NCBI RefSeq assembly: GCF_031348265.1
Contig: NZ_CP133771.1
Span: 2,294,001-2,358,000 of the forward strand
Source: Streptomyces collinus
Lineage (GTDB): Bacteria; Actinomycetota; Actinomycetes; Streptomycetales; Streptomycetaceae
Length of the DNA: 64,000 nt
Direction of reading: 5' to 3'
Shown here: in pieces, positions 8,546 through 17,479 of the stretch
Numbering within the stretch: the first letter of the stretch is position 1
How the letters are laid out: each line of letters opens with the position of its first letter
The notes under the pieces: generated by a model
Database searches by the model: none
Seen by the model: the letters and a program-made list of their open reading frames with translations, nothing else
Told to the model about the DNA's origin: nothing
Made by a program: the position numbers and the translations under genes

Positions 8546-9763
8546 TCAGTACCGGCGCTCCTGCTTCTGCTTGCACTCCACGCAGAGTGTGGCCCGGGGG
8601 AAGGCCTGCATGCGGGCCTTGCCGATGGCGTTGCCGCAGTTCTCGCACAGGCCGTAGGTGCCCGCGTGCAGGCGTTCCAGGGCGCGCTCGGTCTGGAGGA
8701 GCATCTCCCGAGCGTTCGCGGCCAGGGCCAGCTCGTGCTCGCGGGTGATGTTCTTGGTGCCGGTGTCCGCCTGGTCGTCGCCCGCGCCGTCCCCGGAGTC
8801 CCGCATCAGACCGGCCAGCGACCGCTCCGACGACGTGATCTCCTCGCGCAGCCGGGTCTCCTCGGATGTCAGCTCGGACCGCGCCTCCTCGACCTCCTCC
8901 GCCGTCCAGGGGTCCTCGCCCGCGCGTACCGCGAGCTCACCGGGCTCCGCCGCGGCGATCCGTGCCTTCGGAACGGCGGTCTTCGCCGCCGTGGCCGTGC
9001 CAGGAGTCTTCTTCGCAACCACCGTCGTCGCTCCCGTCTGCTGCGCGGCCTCGGCCGCACCCGCCTTCTTGGCCGTGCTGCTCATGGCCGTGTCCTGTGT
9101 GACCGCGCCGGTCCGGGCAGCGCCCTTACCGGCCGCGGTCCTGGTGGTGGTGCTCTTGCCTCCGGTGGCCTTCCGGGCCGGGGCCTTCTCGGCGGCGGCC
9201 TTCCGGGCGGTGGCCTTCCCGGCCGAGGCGGTCTTGCTGACGGCCGCCTTCTTCCCTGCCGCCTTCCTTCCTGCCGCCTTCTCGGCCGGTGCCCTCTCCG
9301 CCGATGACTCGGCCGACTCCGTCTGCGTCTCCGTCTCCGTCTCCGTCTCCGCTGGTGGATCGGCCGGCGCGTCGTGGGCCGAGGCCTTGGCCCGTGTCCT
9401 CCTCACCGGTGCCTTCGCAGCTGACGCCTTGGCCGATGCCCCGTGCGCCGATGCCCCGGCCGCCGCCCTCTTCCCCCCAGCCGCTCCGGCCGATGCCGCC
9501 TTGGCCGCGCTCTGCTCGGCCCTGGCCACCTCGGCCCCGGACGGCTCGGCCCCTGGCGGCTCAGGCCCGGACGACCTGGCCCCGGACGACCTGGCCCCGG
9601 ACGGCGTGACCCCGGCCGCCTTGCCCGGGCCCTCCTTCGCCGTCCGCCCCGCCGAGCCCCCCTGCGTGGACTTCTTCCCGCCCACGTCCTTGGCCGCGCC
9701 GCCGGAGGCCTCCGCGGACCTGCCGGACGCCGGCTGCTGTACGGCGGTCTTCTTCGCCACCAT
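8546..9763 (-). CDS. TraR/DksA-type zinc-finger protein with long Ala/Lys-rich N-terminal extension
   Basis: 405 aa. The C-terminal 120 residues are DksA-like: a helical coiled-coil region rich in Glu/Arg, an acidic turn (GDDQAD) and a four-cysteine zinc finger of form CENC-x17-CVEC near the C-terminus. DksA proteins enter the RNA polymerase secondary channel. The first roughly 280 residues are very different: low-complexity Ala, Lys, Thr, Ser and Gly with AAKKA, KAAGKKAA and APARKA units that resemble histone H1 tails, plus an acidic TETETETQTE run. The ATG at 9763 has GAAGGGG upstream. The extension is predicted to be disordered and may bind nucleic acid; that is inference. A shorter start inside the tail cannot be excluded. 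Confidence 0.85.
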   Translation of the reverse strand: MVAKKTAVQQPASGRSAEASGGAAKDVGGKKSTQGGSAGRTAKEGPGKAAGVTPSGARSSGARSSGPEPPGAEPSGAEVARAEQSAAKAASAGAAGGKRAAAGASAHGASAKASAAKAPVRRTRAKASAHDAPADPPAETETETETQTESAESSAERAPAEKAAGRKAAGKKAAVSKTASAGKATARKAAAEKAPARKATGGKSTTTRTAAGKGAARTGAVTQDTAMSSTAKKAGAAEAAQQTGATTVVAKKTPGTATAAKTAVPKARIAAAEPGELAVRAGEDPWTAEEVEEARSELTSEETRLREEITSSERSLAGLMRDSGDGAGDDQADTGTKNITREHELALAANAREMLLQTERALERLHAGTYGLCENCGNAIGKARMQAFPRATLCVECKQKQERRY

Positions 9764-10070
9764 GGTCGCGGCCCCTTCACATATTGTGATCTTGCTCGCG
9801 AATCGTGCTGGGACGATAAATCGACTTCAGTCCCGCGGCAACGGGGCACACCGCCTGATTCGCCCGCCTCGCGCACGCCGCGGCGAACCTGCATCCGTTG
9901 TGCCCAGCTCCCCGCCCGGTAATCCGCCGAGCCAGACGTCCCAGGATCCGAACACCTATACCACCCCATTAGGGCCATCAAACCCATATCGCACCCCGCC
10001 CGGTACCCGCCGGAGCCCCGCGCGGCCCGGCGGCCCGGAAAACCGGTCGGCCGCCGTCCGCGGGGCGCCG
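9764..10070. promoter_or_regulatory. divergent promoter region between the DksA-type gene and ileS
   Basis: No coding sequence. It must hold the minus-strand promoter of the DksA-type gene and the upstream part of the ileS promoter. A small palindrome TCACA-TAT-TGTGA lies at 9777-9789, within the probable leader or promoter of the DksA-type gene. I see no hairpin resembling a terminator. Confidence 0.5.
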
Positions 10071-10076
10071 TACACT
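10071..10076 (+). promoter_or_regulatory. candidate -10 element of the ileS transcript
   Basis: TACACT at 10071-10076 matches the TANNNT -10 form of vegetative streptomycete promoters and would start the transcript near 10083, just where the T-box leader begins. No good -35 is visible, so this is moderate evidence. Confidence 0.45.
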
Positions 10077-10082
10077 GGGCGG

Positions 10083-10376
10083 AGCGAAAAGCGTGGATGG
10101 GGACGAGTAGCGGCGTACGCAGCCCAGAGCGACCCGGGGACGGTGTGAGCCCGGGGGCGAGCGCGACGTGAAGATCACCCCGGAGCCGCCGGAAGAACGC
10201 CGCAGCCGAGCGCAGCGGCCGGTAGACCCGGCATCGCGACCCCAATGAGGGGGCTCGCCGGCGCACACCCCGTGCCGGAGGGCCAAGGAGGGTGGTACCG
10301 CGGGAGCGCGCCGAAGGCGGCGCAGGCAGACGTAGCTCTCGTCCCTCCGGACGGAAGGCAGCAAGTCCGCCGGAGG
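10083..10376 (+). ncRNA. T-box riboswitch leader of ileS (translational type)
   Basis: The T-box proper, AGGGTGGTACCGCGG, is at 10289-10303 and matches the conserved sequence that pairs with the tRNA acceptor end. Upstream are other stem I features: an AGTA element (10106-10109) in GGACGAGTAG, a CCAGAG segment, GGTGTGAGCCC, and GAAGATCACC whose ATC (10174-10176) is the likely isoleucine specifier codon. No intrinsic terminator with a U run follows. Instead CCTCCGG (10344-10350) can pair with CCGGAGG (10370-10376), hiding the Shine-Dalgarno GGAGG in front of the ileS ATG at 10387. Uncharged tRNA-Ile would stabilise the alternative fold and free the ribosome site. Actinobacterial ileS T-boxes are known to act on translation in this way. 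Confidence 0.92.
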
Positions 10377-10386
10377 AACCCCGCTG

Positions 10387-13300
10387 ATGACATCGCCGAC
10401 GTACCGCCAGGTGCCCGCCCAGGTCGACCTGCCCGCCCTCGAGCACGCCGTGCTCGACTTCTGGCGCGAGCAGAAGATCTTCGCCAAGACCCTGGAGCAG
10501 TCCGAGGGCCGCCCCGAGTGGGTGTTCTACGAGGGCCCGCCCACCGCCAACGGCATGCCCGGTGCCCACCACATCGAGGCCCGCGTCTTCAAGGACGTCT
10601 TCCCCCGCTTCCGGACCATGCGCGGCTACCACGTCGCCCGCAAGGCCGGCTGGGACTGCCACGGCCTCCCGGTCGAGCTCGCCGTCGAGAAGGAGCTCGG
10701 CTTCTCCGGCAAGCAGGACATCGAGGCGTACGGCATCGCGGAGTTCAACGAGAAGTGCCGCGAGTCGGTGACCCGGCACACGGACGCCTTCGAGGCGCTC
10801 ACGACCCGCATGGGCTACTGGACCGACCTCCAGGACCCCTACCGCACGATGGACCCCGAGTACATCGAGTCGGTCTGGTGGTCGCTGAAGGAGATCTTCA
10901 ACAAGGGCCTGCTGGTCCAGGACCACCGCGTCGCCCCCTGGTGCCCCCGCTGCGGCACGGGCCTGTCCGACCACGAGCTGGCGCAGGGCTACGAGACGGT
11001 CGTCGACCCGTCGGTCTTCGTCCGCTTCCCGCTCACCTCCGGCCCGCTCGCCGGCGAGGCCGCGCTCCTGGTCTGGACGACCACGCCCTGGACCCTGGTG
11101 TCCAACACGGCGGTCGCCGCGCACCCCGAGGTCACCTACGTCGTGGCGACGAAGGGCCCAGAAGGTTCGGAGAAGCTGGTCGTCGCCGAGCCGCTCCTCG
11201 CCAAGGCCCTCGGCGAGGGCTGGGAGACCACCGGCCAGACCTTCACGGGCGCCGAGATGGAGCGCTGGACCTACCAGCGCCCGTTCGAGCTGGTCGAGTT
11301 CCCGGCCGAGGCGCACTTCGTGGTCAACGCCGAGTACGTCACCACCGAGGACGGCACGGGTCTGGTCCACCAGTCCCCCGCCTTCGGTGAGGACGACCTC
11401 AAGGTCTGCCGCTCCTACGGCCTGCCGGTCGTGAACCCGGTCCGCCCGGACGGCACCTTCGAGGAGGAGGTCCCGCTCGTCGGCGGCGTCTTCTTCAAGA
11501 AGGCCGACGAGAAGCTCACCGCCGACCTCGACGAGCGCGGCCTGCTCTTCAAGCACATCCCGTACGAGCACAGCTACCCGCACTGCTGGCGCTGCCACAC
11601 CGCGCTGCTCTACTACGCGCAGCCCTCCTGGTACATCCGCACCACGGAGATCAAGGACCGCCTCCTCGCGGAGAACGAGGGCACCAACTGGTTCCCGGAC
11701 ACGGTCAAGAACGGCCGGTACGGAGACTGGCTGAACAACAACATCGACTGGGCCCTGTCCCGCAACCGCTACTGGGGTACCCCGCTGCCCATCTGGCGCT
11801 GCGAGGACGACCACCTCACCTGCGCCGGATCCCTCGCGGAGCTGTCCGAGCTGACCGGCACGGACCAGTCGGGCCTGGACCCGCACCGCCCGTTCATCGA
11901 CGACGTCACCTTCGCCTGCCCGCAGGGCGGCTGCGGAAAGACGGCCACGCGCGTGCCCGAGGTGATCGACGCCTGGTACGACTCGGGTTCGATGCCGTTC
12001 GCGCAGTGGGGCTACCCGTACAAGAACAAGGAGCTGTTCGAGGCCCGCTACCCGGCGCAGTTCATCTGCGAGGCCATCGACCAGACCCGCGGCTGGTTCT
12101 ACACGCTGATGGCGGTCGGCACGCTGGTCTTCGGCAAGTCGTCGTACGAGAACGTCGTCTGCCTCGGCCACATCCTCGCCGAGGACGGCCGCAAGATGTC
12201 CAAGCACCTGGGCAACACCCTGGACCCGATCCCGCTCATGGACCGGCACGGCGCCGACGCGGTCCGCTGGTTCATGGCGGCCGGCGGCTCCCCGTGGGCG
12301 GCCCGTCGCGTGGGCCACGGCACGATCCAGGAGGTCGTCCGCAAGACGCTCCTGACGTACTGGAACACGGTCGCCTTCCAGGCCCTGTACGCCCGTACGT
12401 CGGACTGGGCCCCGTCCGAGGCCGACCCGGCCCCGGCCGACCGCCCGGTCCTGGACCGCTGGCTGCTGTCCGAACTGCACGCCCTCACCGACCAGGTCAC
12501 CCAGGCGCTGGACGCCTACGACACCCAGCGCGCCGGCAAGCTGCTGTCCGCGTTCGTCGACGACCTGTCCAACTGGTACGTGCGCCGCTCGCGTCGCCGC
12601 TTCTGGCAGGGCGACAAGGCCGCCCTGCGCACGCTGCACGAGGTCGTCGAGACGGTCACGCAGCTGATGTCCCCACTGACCCCGTTCATCACCGAGCGGG
12701 TCTGGCAGGACCTGATCGTCCCGGTCACCCCGGGCGCTCCGGAGTCGGTCCACCTGTCGTCCTGGCCGGAGGCGGACCTCACCGCCATCGACCCGGAGCT
12801 GTCGAGGCAGATGGTGCTGGTGCGCCGCCTGGTGGAGCTGGGCCGTGCCACGCGCGCGGAGTCGGGCGTCAAGACGCGCCAGCCGCTGTCCCGCGCGCTG
12901 ATCGCGGCGACGGGCTTCGAGACGCTGGACTCCGAACTGCGCACGCAGATCACGGAGGAGCTGAACGTCGAGTCGCTGGCGACGCTGAGCGAGGTCGGCG
13001 GCAGCCTGGTCGACACCACGGCGAAGGCCAACTTCCGCGCGCTGGGCAAGCGGTTCGGCAAGCGCGTCCAGGACGTGGCCAAGGCCGTCGCGAACGCGGA
13101 CGCGGCCGCCCTGTCGCTGGCCCTGCGCGAGGGCACGGCGTCGGTCGAGGTCGACGGTGAGACCATCACGCTGGCTCCGGACGAGGTCATCATCACGGAG
13201 ACCCCCCGCGAGGGCTGGTCGGTGGCCTCCGACTCGGGCGCGACGGTCGCGCTGGACCTGGAGATCACCGAGGAGCTCCGCCGTGCGGGCCTGGCCCGTG

Positions 13301-13539
13301 ACGCGATCCGCCTGATCCAGGAGGCCCGCAAGAACAGCGGCCTCGACGTGGCCGACCGCATCGCACTGCGCTGGACGGCCATGGACCAGGCGACGGCGGC
13401 GGCCCTGACCGACCACGCCGGTCTGATCGCCGACGAGGTGCTGGCGGCCGACTTCGCCCAGGGCGAGGCGGACAGCGGCTACGGCGCCCCGTTCACGGAC
13501 GAGGGCCTCACCCTCACGTTCCGCCTGCGCAAGGCGTAA
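10387..13539 (+). CDS. ileS: isoleucine--tRNA ligase
   Basis: 1050 aa. The class I signature is seen in PPTANGMPGAHHIEARVFKD (HIGH variant, about residues 45-65) and KMSKHLGN (KMSKS loop, about 605). The CP1 editing domain (LVWTTTPWTLVSNTAVA) is present, and zinc-type cysteine pairs (CPRCG, CWRCH) occur. The size and GxPxxHH form of the HIGH region resemble the eukaryal-like IleRS group (about 1030-1050 aa), not the roughly 940-aa bacterial form. It charges tRNA-Ile in the cytosol. The ATG lies 10 bp after the GGAGG that the T-box sequesters. Transcribed alone; strong hairpins follow. Confidence 0.96.
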   Translation: MTSPTYRQVPAQVDLPALEHAVLDFWREQKIFAKTLEQSEGRPEWVFYEGPPTANGMPGAHHIEARVFKDVFPRFRTMRGYHVARKAGWDCHGLPVELAVEKELGFSGKQDIEAYGIAEFNEKCRESVTRHTDAFEALTTRMGYWTDLQDPYRTMDPEYIESVWWSLKEIFNKGLLVQDHRVAPWCPRCGTGLSDHELAQGYETVVDPSVFVRFPLTSGPLAGEAALLVWTTTPWTLVSNTAVAAHPEVTYVVATKGPEGSEKLVVAEPLLAKALGEGWETTGQTFTGAEMERWTYQRPFELVEFPAEAHFVVNAEYVTTEDGTGLVHQSPAFGEDDLKVCRSYGLPVVNPVRPDGTFEEEVPLVGGVFFKKADEKLTADLDERGLLFKHIPYEHSYPHCWRCHTALLYYAQPSWYIRTTEIKDRLLAENEGTNWFPDTVKNGRYGDWLNNNIDWALSRNRYWGTPLPIWRCEDDHLTCAGSLAELSELTGTDQSGLDPHRPFIDDVTFACPQGGCGKTATRVPEVIDAWYDSGSMPFAQWGYPYKNKELFEARYPAQFICEAIDQTRGWFYTLMAVGTLVFGKSSYENVVCLGHILAEDGRKMSKHLGNTLDPIPLMDRHGADAVRWFMAAGGSPWAARRVGHGTIQEVVRKTLLTYWNTVAFQALYARTSDWAPSEADPAPADRPVLDRWLLSELHALTDQVTQALDAYDTQRAGKLLSAFVDDLSNWYVRRSRRRFWQGDKAALRTLHEVVETVTQLMSPLTPFITERVWQDLIVPVTPGAPESVHLSSWPEADLTAIDPELSRQMVLVRRLVELGRATRAESGVKTRQPLSRALIAATGFETLDSELRTQITEELNVESLATLSEVGGSLVDTTAKANFRALGKRFGKRVQDVAKAVANADAAALSLALREGTASVEVDGETITLAPDEVIITETPREGWSVASDSGATVALDLEITEELRRAGLARDAIRLIQEARKNSGLDVADRIALRWTAMDQATAAALTDHAGLIADEVLAADFAQGEADSGYGAPFTDEGLTLTFRLRKA

Positions 13540-13556
13540 CCCACAGGCCGAACAGC

Positions 13557-13603
13557 CCGAAGGCCCGGTCCCGCCAAAGATCTTGGCGGGACCGGGCCTT
13601 CGG
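13557..13603 (+). terminator. terminator after ileS
   Basis: Perfect 21-bp stem (13557-13577 with 13583-13603) and 5-nt loop AGATC, 17 bp after the ileS stop. Confidence 0.9.
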
Positions 13604-13634
13604 CGTTGCGTACGCACGAACGCGCGTGGCAAAA

Positions 13635-13670
13635 GGGCGGGGCCCCGGGTTCATACCCGGGGCCCCGCCC
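13635..13670. terminator. second hairpin between the ends of ileS and divIVA
   Basis: Perfect 16-bp GC stem (13635-13650 with 13655-13670) and a 4-nt loop TCAT. On the minus strand it lies 45 bp after the divIVA stop and probably terminates that transcript; on the plus strand it backs up the ileS terminator. An A-run precedes it (T-run on the minus strand: GCCCTTTT), supporting minus-strand use. Confidence 0.88.
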
Positions 13671-13714
13671 TGAACGCTGCCGACGTCTATGCCGTACTAC
13701 TGGCCATCAGGCCG

Positions 13715-14839
13715 TCAGTTGTCATCCTCGTCGATCAGGAAGCCCCGCATGGGCGAGGGCGCCTGGCCCATCGGCGACGGGCCCTGCGGGCGTACCGGCG
13801 CCATCGGCTGGGTCATCGCCGGCGACATCTGCTGCTGGCCGCCGTAGGACGGAGCAGCCGGGCCGGGAGCGCCGCCCATCGTCGGGTTGCCGCCGCCGTA
13901 GGACGGGGCGCTCGCGCCGGCCGGAGCCATGGAGGGCGCCGGGGACGGCGGGAGGGACGCGGCCGCCGGAGTGCGCGGCGGGGCCAGCGAGTCGTCGGCC
14001 TGGGTCTCCAGCTGGCGCAGCTGCGACTCCAGGTACGACTTCAGGCGCGTGCGGTACTCGCGCTCGAAGCCGCGCAGGTCCTCGACCTTGCGCTCCAGCG
14101 TGGCGCGGGCGGACTCCAGGGAGCCCATCGCGACGCGGTGCTTCTCCTGCGCGTCCCGCTCCAGGGCGTCGGCCTTGGCACGGGCGTCACGCTCCAGACC
14201 CTCGGCACGCGAACGCGCCTCGCCGACGATCTTGTTGGCCTCGGAACGGGCCTCGGCGATCGCCTGGTCGGCGGTCTGCTGGGCCAGCGAGAGGACACGG
14301 GCGGCGCTGTCGCCACCGGGGCCTCCCTGACCGGGGCCGCCCATCGGGCCGCCCATGGGGCCGGGGCCGCCCATGGGGCCGCCCATCTGCTGCTGCATCG
14401 GGGGCTGGCCCATCGGACCCGGACCCTGGCCCATCGGACCGGGACCCTGGGGTCCACCCTGACCGCCGGGACCGGCGGGCAGCTGCGGGGCACCGCTCGG
14501 CAGCTGGGGCGGACCACCCATGGGGCCACCCATCTGCTGCTGCGGCGGGCCCGATATGCCGGCGGGGACAGGACCACCCGGACCGCGCATACCCTGCTGC
14601 TGCTGTTGCTGCTGATCCTGCTGCGGCTCCGGAGGCTTGCGCATGTTCTGCTGGTTCTGCGCAGCAGCGCGCGTGGCCGCGGCCAGTTTGGCGCGCAGGT
14701 CCTCGTTCTCACGGAGTAGGCGGGTCAGTTCGGCTTCGACCTCATCGAGGAAGGCATCGACCTCGTCCTCGTCATAGCCTTCTCGGAGGCGGACGGTCGT
14801 GAACTGCTTGTTCCGCACGTCCTCGGGGGTCAACGGCAT
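13715..14839 (-). CDS. divIVA: DivIVA/Wag31 polar growth determinant
   Basis: 374 aa. The N-terminus ([33 protein letters not shown]) is the membrane-binding DivIVA domain, followed by a coiled coil (to about 75). Then comes a long linker rich in Gly, Pro, Met and Gln with many GPMG and QQQ units (about 80-180), a second coiled coil (about 185-270) and a Pro/Ala/Ser/Gly/Tyr-rich tail. This layout is that of streptomycete DivIVA, which assembles at hyphal tips and directs polar wall growth and branching; it is essential there. GAGGTGA precedes the ATG. Last gene of the dcw run, 56 bp after the yggT stop; it may also have its own promoter. Confidence 0.96.
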   Translation of the reverse strand: MPLTPEDVRNKQFTTVRLREGYDEDEVDAFLDEVEAELTRLLRENEDLRAKLAAATRAAAQNQQNMRKPPEPQQDQQQQQQQGMRGPGGPVPAGISGPPQQQMGGPMGGPPQLPSGAPQLPAGPGGQGGPQGPGPMGQGPGPMGQPPMQQQMGGPMGGPGPMGGPMGGPGQGGPGGDSAARVLSLAQQTADQAIAEARSEANKIVGEARSRAEGLERDARAKADALERDAQEKHRVAMGSLESARATLERKVEDLRGFEREYRTRLKSYLESQLRQLETQADDSLAPPRTPAAASLPPSPAPSMAPAGASAPSYGGGNPTMGGAPGPAAPSYGGQQQMSPAMTQPMAPVRPQGPSPMGQAPSPMRGFLIDEDDN

Positions 14840-14895
14840 CTCTTCACCTCAACGTAGTCGTCGGCATTCGGCAAGACGGTAGGTCACATCGCTCA

Positions 14896-15180
14896 TCACA
14901 GCCGGCTCACGATCGAGATCAGGATGTAGACGATGATCATCAGTACGAAGAAGGACAGGTCTAGCGCCACGCCCCCGAGACGCAGCGGCGGAATGACCCG
15001 CCGCAGAAGCTTGAGCGGTGGATCAGTGACAGTGTAGGTGGCCTCCAGAACGACCACCATCGCCTTGCCGGGTTGCCATGAGCGGGCGAACTGGAAGACA
15101 TAGTCCATGACCAACCGGAAGATGAGCACGATGAGGAAGCACATCAGCGCGATGTAGACGACATCCAGAACCACGCTCAT
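14896..15180 (-). CDS. YggT family membrane protein
   Basis: 94 aa with two hydrophobic segments (about residues 3-25 and 68-92) separated by a conserved loop, VTDPPLKLLRRVIPPLRLGGVALDLSF, the YggT signature PxxxxxRRxxPxxGGxDxSP in its actinobacterial form. Found between sepF and divIVA in most Gram-positive dcw clusters; linked to division but without a firm biochemical role. Confidence 0.93.
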   Translation of the reverse strand: MSVVLDVVYIALMCFLIVLIFRLVMDYVFQFARSWQPGKAMVVVLEATYTVTDPPLKLLRRVIPPLRLGGVALDLSFFVLMIIVYILISIVSRL

Positions 15181-15240
15181 GACCTCTTGCTTCCCTCTCC
15201 CCTGTGCCCTGCTCGGTACTGCTGTTTCCGGTGGTGCGTC

Positions 15241-15882
15241 TCAGCTCTGGTTGAAGAACCCGCCCTCTGCGATGCGGGCCTTGTCCTCCGCCGTGACATC
15301 GACGTTAGCAGGCGACAACAGGAACACCTTCTGCGTCACCCGCTCGATACTGCCGTGAAGACCAAACACCAGACCGGCGGCAAAGTCGACAAGTCGCTTT
15401 GCATCTGTGTCATCCATCTCAGTCAGATTCATGATCACCGGGGTGCCTTCACGGAAGTGTTCCCCGATGGTACGGGCCTCGTTGTAGGTCCGTGGGTGAA
15501 GCGTGGTGATCCGGTAAGGCTCTCGTTCGGACACGACCTTGGGCATGATCACCGGTGCGTTCTTCTCCAGACTTGCGCGTTCTTGTGTGATGGATGCCAC
15601 GGGCGCGATGCGCGCCGGGCGGCTGGATTCCGCGGGGAGCGAAGCGGAGCGGGCGGCCTGTTCGCGGGGCGCGGACGGCTGTACGACTCGTACCTCTTCG
15701 TCCCTTTGGGGCTGATGTGAGACGTGCGGCTGGTGGGACGGCTCGTGCCGTCGGTGGTCCCGCTCGGGCTCCGGGTCCAGTTCGGGTTCGAAGTCGTCGT
15801 CGGGGTCGAATCCGCGGCCGTCGTACCCATCGTCCTCCACGAGGCCGAGGTAGACCGCCATCTTGCGCATCGCGCCGGCCAT
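15241..15882 (-). CDS. sepF: cell division protein SepF
   Basis: 213 aa from the ATG at 15882 ([18 protein letters not shown]), which has GGAGG upstream; the frame is open further to 15972 but the extra residues are not SepF-like. The N-terminal amphipathic helix ([10 protein letters not shown]) binds membrane, the middle (about 20-100) is acidic then basic and low-complexity, and the C-terminal SepF domain (about 115-200; [51 protein letters not shown]) dimerises and binds the FtsZ C-terminus. With no ftsA in the cluster, SepF is the expected Z-ring membrane anchor. Confidence 0.96.
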   Translation of the reverse strand: MAGAMRKMAVYLGLVEDDGYDGRGFDPDDDFEPELDPEPERDHRRHEPSHQPHVSHQPQRDEEVRVVQPSAPREQAARSASLPAESSRPARIAPVASITQERASLEKNAPVIMPKVVSEREPYRITTLHPRTYNEARTIGEHFREGTPVIMNLTEMDDTDAKRLVDFAAGLVFGLHGSIERVTQKVFLLSPANVDVTAEDKARIAEGGFFNQS

Positions 15883-16011
15883 GCTCTGAGTCCTCCGCTC
15901 TGTGGTGGATCGGCTGACGACTGCCAAGTGCCCGCGATCCACGAGGTCCTTGAATCCGCCTTTCGGCGGCAATGACCATATTTTCTGCTGTGGTCCGACT
16001 TCTTGGCGACG

Positions 16012-16731
16012 TTACCCGAGCCTGGGGCGGACTCCGAGTACCGCGCTGCCGACGCGCACATGTGTCGCTCCGGCCGCCACGGCCTGTTCGAGGTCCGTAC
16101 TCATCCCTGCCGAGACCATGGTGGCAGCCGGATGACTCCGGCGCAGGTCGGTCGACAAAACCATCAGCCGCTCGAAGGCCTCCTGTTCGCGTCCCGCGTA
16201 CTCCCCCGTGAGCGGCGCGACGGTCATCAGTCCGTCGAGCCGCAGACCCGGGGACCCGGCAACGAGATCGGCCAACTCCCCGATTCCGCCGGGCCCGGTC
16301 CCGCCCCGCTCGCCCCGGCCGCTCTCATCGGCGTCGAGTGCCACCTGAAGCAGACACCCCACATCGCGCCCGGCCCGGACGGCCTCCTTCGACAGAGCTG
16401 TGACGAGCTTGGAACGGTCGACGGACTGCACGAAATCCGCGTAACCGACCACCGATCGCACCTTGTTGGTCTGGAGTTGACCCACGAAGTGCCAGGTGAG
16501 CGGCAGATCCGAGCAGGCCTCGGCCTTGGGGGCCGCGTCCTGGTCGCGGTTCTCGGCGACGTGCCGCACGCCGAGTTCGGCGAGGATCCGCACATCACTC
16601 GCGGGATAGGTCTTGGTGACCACGATGAGGGTCACCTCGTCGCGCGCCCGCCCAGCCGTGGCGCACGCGTCGGCGATGCGCCGTTCCACTTTCGCCAGAT
16701 TCGCGGCGAGTTCGTCCTTACGGTCCGTCAT
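16012..16731 (-). CDS. YggS/PLPBP family pyridoxal-phosphate homeostasis protein
   Basis: 239 aa. VTKTYPASDVRILAELGVRHVAENRDQDAAPK contains the PLP-binding Lys and the ENR motif; WHFVGQLQTNKVR and the C-terminal ATHVRVGSAVLG phosphate-binding loop also match. It is a non-enzymatic PLP-binding protein that buffers vitamin B6 in the cytosol. Its place between pgeF and sepF is conserved in Gram-positive dcw clusters. Confidence 0.94.
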   Translation of the reverse strand: MTDRKDELAANLAKVERRIADACATAGRARDEVTLIVVTKTYPASDVRILAELGVRHVAENRDQDAAPKAEACSDLPLTWHFVGQLQTNKVRSVVGYADFVQSVDRSKLVTALSKEAVRAGRDVGCLLQVALDADESGRGERGGTGPGGIGELADLVAGSPGLRLDGLMTVAPLTGEYAGREQEAFERLMVLSTDLRRSHPAATMVSAGMSTDLEQAVAAGATHVRVGSAVLGVRPRLG

Positions 16732-16737
16732 GCCCTA

Positions 16738-17469
16738 TCAGTCCAGCCACACATAACCCGCGAGCCGACCGGTGGTGCGGTCGCGGCGGTACGAGAAGTG
16801 ATCGCGCGACTCCAGCGTGCACACCGGCGACTGCTCCCGGTCGCGCACCCCGAGCCGATCCAGCTGGGCGTGCACTCCGGCGCTCACGTCGACCGCCGGT
16901 GTGCCCCAACTCGTGTCGGCGTACGCCGCCGGCTCGACGGCGGACACCTCGGCGCGCATCGCCTCGGGCACTTCGTAACACCGGCCGCAGACGGTGGGCC
17001 CGGTGCGGGCGACGATCCGGGAGGGCTCGGCGCCCAGGTCCGTCATCGCTCGCAGCGCGGCCGGGACCACTCCGGCGATCATGCCGGGCCGGCCCGCGTG
17101 GGCCGCGGCGGCGACACCGGCGACGGGATCGGCCATCAGCACCGGCACGCAGTCGGCGGTGAGCACGGCGAGGGCGAGCCCCCGGCGCGTGGTGACGATC
17201 GCGTCGACCGACGGGACCGGGTCCGAAGATCCCCACGGTCCGTCCACCACCGCGACGTCGGCGCCGTGCACCTGGTTCATCCAGACGACCCGGTCCGGCT
17301 CGATGCCGAGGGACCCCGCGGCCAGGTCCCGGTTGGTGCGTACGGCGTCGGGGTCGTCGCCGACCGCTCCGCCGAGGTTGAGCTCCTCATACGGAGCGGC
17401 GCTCACCCCGCCCCACCGGTCGGTGAAGCCGAAGTGCGCGCCGCTCGCGCTTTCGCGCTGTCCTATCAC
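16738..17469 (-). CDS. pgeF: peptidoglycan editing factor PgeF (YlmD/YfiH family)
   Basis: 243 aa. Family motifs: VWMNQVHGADV (His), LTADCVPVLMADPVAGVAAAAHAGRPGM (Cys and His of the metal site). Members are multicopper-oxidase-like or purine nucleoside-processing enzymes in vitro; the E. coli protein removes L-Ser misincorporated in place of L-Ala in UDP-MurNAc peptides. Lies 10 bp after the ftsZ stop and 6 bp before yggS, so it is probably co-transcribed with both. Confidence 0.9.
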   Translation of the reverse strand: MIGQRESASGAHFGFTDRWGGVSAAPYEELNLGGAVGDDPDAVRTNRDLAAGSLGIEPDRVVWMNQVHGADVAVVDGPWGSSDPVPSVDAIVTTRRGLALAVLTADCVPVLMADPVAGVAAAAHAGRPGMIAGVVPAALRAMTDLGAEPSRIVARTGPTVCGRCYEVPEAMRAEVSAVEPAAYADTSWGTPAVDVSAGVHAQLDRLGVRDREQSPVCTLESRDHFSYRRDRTTGRLAGYVWLD

Positions 17470-17479
17470 GACTGAAGGA

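Noticed and set aside
9403..13632. 1409-codon open frame on the minus strand opposite ileS
   Set aside because: It is the antisense shadow of a GC-rich gene: composition is Arg/Ala/Gly/Val with no domain, and ileS on the plus strand has full synthetase motifs.
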